Assembly: GCA_905198125.1 (NCBI GenBank) | Contig: CAJKBH010000039.1 | Location: 1-27,897 of the forward strand | DNA: 27,897 nt | Direction of reading: 5' to 3' | Source: an uncultured Porphyromonadaceae bacterium | Lineage (GTDB): Bacteria > Bacteroidota > Bacteroidia > Bacteroidales > Muribaculaceae | Shown here: piece after piece, positions 22,652 through 27,897 of the stretch | How positions within the stretch are numbered: position 1 is the stretch's first letter | How the letters are laid out: every line of letters starts with the position of its first letter | Notes under the pieces: model-generated | Database searches by the model: none | What the model was told of the DNA's origin: nothing | The model's input: only the letters and a program-made list of their open reading frames with translations | Made by a program: the position numbers and the translations under genes

Positions 22652-23923
22652 TCAGTCTATCATATCGAATCCGGTGTACTTCACCAGGCACTCGGGCACC
22701 TTGATGCCCTGCGGCGTCTGGTTGTTCTCCAGCAGCGCGGCCACGATGCGGGGCAGAGCCAGGGCAGAGCCGTTCAGCGTGTGGCACAGTTTGGTCTTCT
22801 TGTCGTCGCCACGGTAGCGGCACTTCAGACGGTTGGCCTGATATGTCTCGAAGTTGGAAACGGAGCTTACCTCGAGCCAGCGCTTCTGGGCGGCGCTCCA
22901 AACCTCGAAGTCGAAGGTGATGGCCGACGTGAACGACATGTCGCCGCCGCACAGACGCAGTATGTGCCAGGGGAGGCCCAGCTTCTCGAGCAGACCCTGC
23001 ACATGGTCCTTCATCTCCTCCAACGCCGCGTAGGAATCCTCCGGACGCTCGATGCGGACTATCTCAACCTTGTCAAACTGGTGCAGGCGGTTCAGGCCGC
23101 GCACGTCCTTGCCGTAGCTGCCGGCTTCGCGGCGCCAGCACGGAGAGTAGGCGCAGTTCTTCTTGGGCAACTCGTTCTCTGGGATGATCACGTCGCGGTA
23201 AATGTTCGTGACGGGCACTTCGGCCGTGGGAATCAGATAGAGGTCGTCGAGGTTGACGTGATACATCTGGCCCTCCTTGTCGGGAAGCTGGCCTGTGCCG
23301 TATCCCGAAGCTTCGTTCACCACGAAGGGGGGCTCTACCTCAACGTAACCGGCCTTCCAGGCCTCGTCGAGGAAGAACTGTATCAGCGCGCGCTGCAGGC
23401 GGGCGCCTTTGCCTACGTAGAAGGGGAAACCGGCGCCGGTGACCTTAACGCCTAATTCAAAGTCGATGATGTTGTATTTTTTGGCGAGTTCCCAGTGGGG
23501 GAGAGCGTCTTCGCCCAGATCGGGCATCGGGCCGCCGGTCTTCTCGACCACATTGTCTTCGGCCGATGTGCCGAGGGGCACGGTCTCGTTGGGGAGGTTG
23601 GGCACGGTCAGCAGGAGCTGCAGCTGTTTGTGCTCGCACTCCTCCAGACGGTCCTGCAGACCTTTGGTCTCGCCCTTGATGCGGGCCACCTCGGCCTTGG
23701 CACCTTCGGCCTCCTCCTTCTTGCCCTGCTTCATCAGCGCGCCGATGCTCGCAGCCAGTTTCTTCAGCTCCGACGCATCCGTGTCGCACTTATGCTGAAG
23801 CTTGCGGCGTTCCTCGTCTATCTCCAGTATTTCCGTTATAATACCGCGACCGTCAAATCCTTTGACAGCCAGTCTGCCGATCACATACTCCGGATCGGCC
23901 TTTATCTGTTGCAATGTCAGCAT
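22652..23923 (-). CDS. serS: seryl-tRNA synthetase
   Basis: This 423-residue class II synthetase charges tRNA-Ser. The N-terminal long antiparallel coiled coil (about residues 30-105) that contacts the tRNA long variable arm is evident. The catalytic core shows LIPTAEVPVTN, motif 2 in SPCWRREAGSYGKDVRGL, LNRLHQFDKVEIV, and motif 3 in HTLNGSALALPRIVAALLEN. Length and start (MLTLQQIKADPEYV) are normal. It is the first gene of the six-gene minus-strand run. No good TAnnTTTG element was found upstream on the minus strand, so the promoter remains unidentified. Confidence 0.97.
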   Translation of the reverse strand: MLTLQQIKADPEYVIGRLAVKGFDGRGIITEILEIDEERRKLQHKCDTDASELKKLAASIGALMKQGKKEEAEGAKAEVARIKGETKGLQDRLEECEHKQLQLLLTVPNLPNETVPLGTSAEDNVVEKTGGPMPDLGEDALPHWELAKKYNIIDFELGVKVTGAGFPFYVGKGARLQRALIQFFLDEAWKAGYVEVEPPFVVNEASGYGTGQLPDKEGQMYHVNLDDLYLIPTAEVPVTNIYRDVIIPENELPKKNCAYSPCWRREAGSYGKDVRGLNRLHQFDKVEIVRIERPEDSYAALEEMKDHVQGLLEKLGLPWHILRLCGGDMSFTSAITFDFEVWSAAQKRWLEVSSVSNFETYQANRLKCRYRGDDKKTKLCHTLNGSALALPRIVAALLENNQTPQGIKVPECLVKYTGFDMID

Positions 23924-24168
23924 TGTTGTTGGGTCTTTGAATCCTATCCTTAATCGGAAGCCGGTTGTGAATGCCGATTATTAAGACCGGTTTTTGCCTT
24001 CCCGACTCCTTGATAACGATATGATGTCCTTTTAAACCGCGAAAATAATCAAAATTTCTGAGATAATGAAATTTACGAACCGTTAACTGTCTCAGAACCC
24101 TATCGGGCGTCTGTCAGGCGCCTTTCAGACGTTTATCACGCGCTTATCCGAAGCCCCGTAACCGTCAA
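23924..24168. other. non-coding spacer upstream of serS with small hairpins
   Basis: No coding sequence is supported. CGTCTG (24108-24113) and CAGACG (24126-24131) form a 6-bp hairpin with GGCGCC in its loop. Near 23950-23980, TTAATCGG and CCGATTATTAA form a loose inverted repeat. The serS promoter should lie here on the minus strand, but only a poor match (TATTTTCG, minus strand, 24047-24040) was seen. Confidence 0.4.
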
Positions 24169-24232
24169 CGACTGGAATGACGACGTCCACGTCGTCACCC
24201 CTTGGGCGGTGAGGATGCCGCCCCTCCAGTCG
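24169..24232. repeat. 64-bp element able to fold as a three-way junction
   Basis: The outer stem CGACTGGA (24169-24176) pairs with TCCAGTCG (24225-24232). Inside lie a perfect dyad, TGACGACGT-CC-ACGTCGTCA (24178-24197), and a hairpin, GGGCGG (24204-24209) with CCGCCC (24218-24223). Its first 27 bases are a diverged copy of the 16014-16040 arm with five differences, four of which form two compensated pairs of the inner dyad. It sits between the 3' end of the DUF3990 cassette and serS. Confidence 0.8.
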
Positions 24233-24253
24233 CAGCGGATATCTTATCCGGCA

Positions 24254-24460
24254 TTATTGTGTGTCTCTAAGTTCGTTTATGAGATCTTCCAATATATAGT
24301 CGTCACTTCTCAAATGCAGGCCATATTTGGGGTCGGAAAGCTGTCGGCATATTTCGGTTGAATAATACAAGTCAAGAGCCCGCTCGGGATCGATTTGCAA
24401 CCTGTCGGCCAATAGCATTATTATGCGGCTCTGCTTACGCCATAAAACACTATCCCTCAT
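24254..24460 (-). CDS. DUF3791 protein, second DUF3791-like gene of the cassette
   Basis: The 68-residue protein begins MRDSVLWRKQSRIIMLLADRL. Its body, ALDLYYSTEICRQLSDPKYG, and its end, LRSDDYILEDLINELRDTQ, match my memory of short DUF3791 proteins (a helical N-terminus and a Y-I-x-x-D-[LI] ending). Its start overlaps the DUF3990 stop by four bases (ATGA), so it is translationally coupled to that gene. Proteins of this kind travel with DUF3990 genes and are good antitoxin candidates, though that role is inferred from genetics-like context rather than from any motif. It ends the cassette and is followed by the structured element at 24169-24232. Confidence 0.75.
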   Translation of the reverse strand: MRDSVLWRKQSRIIMLLADRLQIDPERALDLYYSTEICRQLSDPKYGLHLRSDDYILEDLINELRDTQ

Positions 24461-24951
24461 AATGTTTCCGATGAAATAAATAACAAATGTTTGTCTATGA
24501 TCTCCTGATTCAATATGCAGATCTGATGATTGACTTTCTTGTATTTTAATTGGCCGAGAGCCTGGTCCGCAGTAATGATGCCGTTTTCATAATCTTCAAC
24601 GGTATCAATCACGTTGTCATTTGCCACACCGCCCTCTACTAAATCGTAAAGTAACTGCATCCTGCCGCCTCGTCTACAATCAATAACATATTCAAGCCAT
24701 TCAAGGTCATAAGCCTCAAAGACTTTCACGCGGTAGCCATTGGCTTTAATGGAATCAATATCGATGGAATATATCGACAGGACAGGTCGGACATCTTTGC
24801 CTTTTCTTTCTGCAACCGTTTCGGCCCAGGTTTGAGCTTGGGAACGTAATTTGGTGAGGTAAAATCCTTGTCCGAAATCTACTTTCTTCCTTCCCAACTT
24901 GACGAACGGAGCAGGGACGGTGATATATGAACCATGAAATAAAGTTATCAT
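24457..24951 (-). CDS. DUF3990 protein, probable ADP-ribosyltransferase-like toxin
   Basis: The ATG at 24951 is chosen because it overlaps the upstream stop codon as ATGA and gives MITLFHGSY, the usual family start. An ATG five codons earlier is possible. The 164-residue product has His6 in LFHGSY and Tyr31 in VDFGQGFYLTKLRSQAQTWA. These resemble the first two motifs of ADP-ribosyltransferase-fold enzymes (H and Y of the H-Y-E group). A third catalytic residue is not certain; Glu in ICILNQEIID near the C-terminus is a candidate. Flanking DUF3791 genes and four-base overlaps on both sides fit a toxin-antitoxin-like cassette. The gene is AT-rich compared with the serS operon. The target is unknown. 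Confidence 0.75.
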   Translation of the reverse strand: MITLFHGSYITVPAPFVKLGRKKVDFGQGFYLTKLRSQAQTWAETVAERKGKDVRPVLSIYSIDIDSIKANGYRVKVFEAYDLEWLEYVIDCRRGGRMQLLYDLVEGGVANDNVIDTVEDYENGIITADQALGQLKYKKVNHQICILNQEIIDKHLLFISSETL

Positions 24952-25190
24952 AATCCGGCTTCCCAATTTAGAAGGGTTTCAGAAATATCATCAGCTACCC
25001 AATCCAGACTTTGAGTATGCAGGGTGTCATATCTTTTGAACAGACGATTTCGGATCAGGCCTTGCTTGCGTAGCCTGTAGTGCATTTCCTTGCTGGAAAT
25101 GCCGAGCTTGCGGGCTCCGCTTTCAATTGCCATTACAGCGAAATGAATCCGACGATATATTTCATCATTCATGCTGATATTCATGCACAT
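24948..25190 (-). CDS. DUF3791 protein, first gene of the cassette
   Basis: Up to 80 residues. Three in-frame ATGs occur at the start (25190, 25184 and 25172), and MNDEIYRRIHFAV (from 25172, 74 residues) gives the most family-like beginning. The protein has a helix-turn-helix-like middle (ARKLGISSKEMHYRLRKQGL) and the DUF3791 ending YDTLHTQSLDWVADDISETL. It is first in the operon, so it could be the DNA-binding autoregulator and antitoxin. Its stop codon overlaps the DUF3990 start by four bases. Confidence 0.75.
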   Translation of the reverse strand: MCMNISMNDEIYRRIHFAVMAIESGARKLGISSKEMHYRLRKQGLIRNRLFKRYDTLHTQSLDWVADDISETLLNWEAGL

Positions 25191-25259
25191 TGCTGTTTAG
25201 AAGGTCTATACTTATAGGTTTGGTTGGCTTATTCTTTATGTAATAACGCTGTCAATGTG

Positions 25260-25267
25260 CAAATATA
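25260..25267 (-). promoter_or_regulatory. -7 element of the DUF3791-DUF3990 cassette
   Basis: On the minus strand the sequence reads TATATTTG, a perfect -7 element. Initiation would occur near 25253, 60-80 nt before the first start codon. The -33 element is not well matched, which would be compatible with a regulated promoter. Confidence 0.6.
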
Positions 25268-25368
25268 ATTAAAAATCAGAAAAGATTGTCATAAATTTTA
25301 TATCAATGTATTCCCGCTACGGCAAAAACAGTCTTAAGAATCGATGGTGATTTTTACCGACTTTTAGG

Positions 25369-25400
25369 TTTGTGATTGTGGAGGTTTTGTAGTACTTTTG
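25369..25400 (+). promoter_or_regulatory. promoter of the GH5-like gene
   Basis: TTTG at 25369-25372 and TACTTTTG at 25393-25400 are separated by 20 nt, a full consensus match. The transcript would begin near 25406 with a leader of about 17 nt before the ATG at 25423. The stretch 25191-25368 holds no gene, only this divergent promoter region and AT-rich sequence. Confidence 0.82.
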
Positions 25401-25422
25401 CGGTAGATAAAAACAGAATGAC

Positions 25423-27726
25423 ATGAAAAACCGGATAATAGCCGCGTGCGCGTTGGTCGCGATGGGCGGCGTTGCGGCTTGCGGAGCCAAGGCTTACGGA
25501 GCCGGGAAAAGTCAGATCAATCCCGACCGACAGAAGTATGAGGTGTTCGTTGACAGCGAGGGCGTGATGCGTCGCAGCGACAACAAACAGGAGGTCAGCT
25601 ATTACGGCACGAACTATACCGTTCCGTTCGCCTATTCATACCGGGCGTTGGGTTATGAGGGTAAAGACCGCAAACGCGCCATTGACCGGGATGTCTACCA
25701 TCTGGCCCGCTTGGGTCTGAATGCGTTCCGGCTGCATCTGTGGGACGCCGAACTGGCCGATTCCGTCGGCAACTTGGTGCAGAGCGAACACCTCGACCTG
25801 CTGGACTACCTTATCGCCCAGCTGGAGAAGCGCGGCATCGACATCGTGCTTACCGCGCAGACCAATTTCGGCAACGGTTACCCCGAAAAGGATGCCGACA
25901 CCGGGTCGTTCACCTACGACTACGACAAGTGCGACATCCATTTCGATCCGGCCGCGCGTGCCGCCCAGGAGCGCTATCTGCAGCAACTGGTCAAGCACCG
26001 CAATCCGTATACAGGGCGCACTCTTGCCGACGACAAGGCCGTAGTGGCCATCGAGATCAATAACGAGCCATGCCACATAGCATCTAAAAAGAGCGTGACC
26101 GAATATATCGACCGGATGTCGGCCGCCCTGCGTAAGGGCGGCTACAAACGTCCTATATTATATAATGTGACACACAACCCCGACGTGACCTCGGCCTACT
26201 ACGATGCCAAGGACATTCAGGGCACCACATATCAGTGGTACCCGACAGGTCTGGTGGCCGGCCATGAGCGCAAGGGGAATTTCCTGCCGGCGCTGGACAA
26301 TTATACCATTCCATGGGAGGATACGATTCCCGCGTACAAGCACCTGGCCCGCGCCGTCTATGAGTTCGATCCGGCCGACGTGCTGTATTCGCATCTCTAT
26401 CCGGCAATAGCGCGCACATTCCGCGGCAAAGGTTTCCAGTGGATCACGCAGTTCGCCTACGATCCCATAGACCTGGCGCAATATAATACGGAATACCCCA
26501 CTCATTATATGAACTTAGCCTACACGCCGGCCAAGGCCCTGAGTCTGATGATTGCGGCCGAGACAGCCCGCGAGACGCCTCGTGGCGCTGACTACGGCAA
26601 ATATCCCGACAACACCAAGTTCGGCCATACCCGCGTGTCGCACGACCCCGACCTGTCGGTGTTCAACTCTCCGCAGAAATTCATATACAGCAATTCCACC
26701 GAGGACAATCCCGTATGTCCCGATAGTCTTGAATTGGTGGCCGGTCATGGCTCGTCGCCCGTGGCGCAGTACGACGGAACCGGAGCCTATTTTCTTGACA
26801 AGACCGGGCAGCCCGGCGTCTGGCGCATGGAGATCATGCCCGACGCCGACATATTGGACGATCCGTTTGGCAACACATCCCTCAACGATGCCAAGATTGT
26901 GGCCGTGGACCGTCCGCACCGGATAAAGCTGAACCTGCCCGGACTGCGCCGCGACTACACATTATATAAGGTGACGGCCGACAACGAGGCCGAGAAAGTG
27001 GGTCGTCGCGCCGACGTGCTGCCGGGCATCTATCTTGTGGTGGCCACAGGCATCGAGCCGGATATGGATCTGCTCATGGAAGGAAAGATTGCGGGCAACT
27101 TAGGTTTTACGGAGTACGTGAAGCCGGAACCGACGCGCGTTCCGTTGGCTCTGCTGTCTCCCAAGCAAGGTGACGCAAACTTAGACGTCAACATGATTCC
27201 CGAAAGCTGGGATTTCTCGTTCAATTATGTCAATCCCAACTGGTACGACCCGGTACATTATAAACTTGACATCCGTAATGACAAGCCTGACAGCCGCACG
27301 GTGATTCGCCGTCGTGTAGGCGACAAGATAGCGAAAGTGCCCGAAACGGTGAATCCGACGCAGCTCAAGGTGGCGTTCCTGACCATGAATCCGGCCGACA
27401 GTTACGGCGCCACCGATTTGCCCGGCGCGGACGCAAAGGTGTCCGTAGTGTCTCGCAATGGCTACACGTATTCGGCGCCGATGACATTCGTGGCTGTGGA
27501 ACCGACCGCAAATATCCCGGCGGCTTCGGCCGTGGCGACGATAAATATCAAGGACCTGACACCTGACACGGGCGTGATTATGCCGGCGCCATATCCTGTG
27601 ACGGTGACTCGCGAGATACCTAAGACCGACATCCCGCTTGGCTCGTTCCGTGACATAGAGTTCATCCAGCTCAATCTTCCGACCCGTAAAGGCACCTATC
27701 TCATCAAGGATATTTGGCTGGAATAA
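25423..27726 (+). CDS. GH5-like glycoside hydrolase-fold lipoprotein
   Basis: The 767-residue protein has a lipoprotein signal peptide with lipobox VAAC at Cys20. A TIM-barrel glycosidase domain follows (about residues 40-390): SYYGTNYTVPF, LGLNAFRLHLWD, ERGIDIV-type strands, and VVAIEINNEPCH, where Glu215 in the Asn-Glu-Pro motif is the acid/base of clan GH-A. At the expected nucleophile position near the end of the barrel the sequence is GFQWITQFAYDP, with Gln343 where a Glu is usual. The remaining half (about 430-767) is beta-rich accessory domains. It probably acts on plant or host polysaccharide at the cell surface or in the periplasm, but activity is uncertain given the nucleophile site. 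It is a single gene with its own promoter. Confidence 0.78.
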   Translation: MKNRIIAACALVAMGGVAACGAKAYGAGKSQINPDRQKYEVFVDSEGVMRRSDNKQEVSYYGTNYTVPFAYSYRALGYEGKDRKRAIDRDVYHLARLGLNAFRLHLWDAELADSVGNLVQSEHLDLLDYLIAQLEKRGIDIVLTAQTNFGNGYPEKDADTGSFTYDYDKCDIHFDPAARAAQERYLQQLVKHRNPYTGRTLADDKAVVAIEINNEPCHIASKKSVTEYIDRMSAALRKGGYKRPILYNVTHNPDVTSAYYDAKDIQGTTYQWYPTGLVAGHERKGNFLPALDNYTIPWEDTIPAYKHLARAVYEFDPADVLYSHLYPAIARTFRGKGFQWITQFAYDPIDLAQYNTEYPTHYMNLAYTPAKALSLMIAAETARETPRGADYGKYPDNTKFGHTRVSHDPDLSVFNSPQKFIYSNSTEDNPVCPDSLELVAGHGSSPVAQYDGTGAYFLDKTGQPGVWRMEIMPDADILDDPFGNTSLNDAKIVAVDRPHRIKLNLPGLRRDYTLYKVTADNEAEKVGRRADVLPGIYLVVATGIEPDMDLLMEGKIAGNLGFTEYVKPEPTRVPLALLSPKQGDANLDVNMIPESWDFSFNYVNPNWYDPVHYKLDIRNDKPDSRTVIRRRVGDKIAKVPETVNPTQLKVAFLTMNPADSYGATDLPGADAKVSVVSRNGYTYSAPMTFVAVEPTANIPAASAVATINIKDLTPDTGVIMPAPYPVTVTREIPKTDIPLGSFRDIEFIQLNLPTRKGTYLIKDIWLE

Positions 27727-27897
27727 TCGTGCCGAAAATCAGTAAAATTTGCGTCGCTTCGGAAAATATTTCGGAGCGGGGCAACAATTTTCAGCGGAGA
27801 AGGTTCAATCCGGCTCTCGAAATTAACAGAATTATATAAATATTAACATTTATTGATTTCACGGAATATCAACGAGTTAAACGGATAAGTAAAGGAA
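27727..27897. other. right-edge non-coding stretch
   Basis: No gene is supported. GC-rich imperfect dyads around 27750-27775 (CGCTTCGG and CGGAGCG) may contribute to ending the GH5-like transcript. The AT-rich stretch from about 27820 looks like the upstream region of a gene beyond the window. Confidence 0.35.

Noticed and set aside
23457..23789. Arg/Gly-rich minus-strand open frame within serS
   Set aside because: It is a shifted frame of serS with no start signal or domain.

Overview
The window looks like a chromosomal segment of a gut Bacteroidales bacterium, most plausibly of the Muribaculaceae. This rests on four things: secreted proteins with type IX secretion-like C-terminal sorting domains, jelly-roll/FnIII architectures typical of the order, the Bacteroidota promoter pattern (TTTG, about 20 nt, TAnnTTTG) before many genes and both tRNAs, and Bacteroidota-restricted families (DUF2027, DUF3791/DUF3990, the CCGxH small membrane protein). 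The family-level placement is inference.

Layout, left to right. (1) 1-6954, plus strand: two large secreted multidomain proteins, each with its own good promoter and separated by a repeat-rich spacer; the second is translationally coupled to a small membrane protein. (2) 6991-9188: a visibly AT-richer accessory stretch with a YhcG/DUF1016 PDDEXK nuclease gene, tRNA-Val(TAC) with a strong promoter and terminator, and an antitoxin/PIN-toxin pair. (3) 9327-15472: sufB (without sufC/sufD beside it), phoH, a DUF2027 protein that lacks the usual Smr domain, and a secreted GH13 alpha-amylase behind a 17-bp tandem repeat. (4) 15567-17368: a tiny acidic Ala/Val-rich lipoprotein with a structured leader, an apparently leaderless coiled-coil membrane protein bracketed by a palindromic repeat family, and tRNA-Gln(TTG). 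(5) 17443-23923, minus strand: a tightly packed six-gene run serS - pseudokinase - GNAT-like - menG/ubiE - U32 peptidase - aminotransferase, with gaps of 39 bp or less and one overlap, probably one operon. (6) 24254-25190, minus strand: a three-gene DUF3791-DUF3990-DUF3791 cassette joined by two ATGA overlaps, probably a toxin-antitoxin-like unit. (7) 25423-27726: a GH5-like lipoprotein glycosidase.

The housekeeping content covers translation (serS, two tRNAs), Fe-S assembly, menaquinone methylation and amino acid metabolism. It is interleaved with polysaccharide-directed or surface proteins and two small conflict-type cassettes. The most unusual signals are: the palindromic repeat family (16014-16094, 17117-17143, 24169-24232), whose copies differ by paired compensatory changes; a kinase fold with a degraded catalytic loop inside the serS operon; the DUF3791-DUF3990-DUF3791 sandwich; the Smr-less DUF2027 protein; and the near-leaderless transcript of the coiled-coil gene. 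Everything was read by eye. Family names rest on remembered motifs, not on searches.
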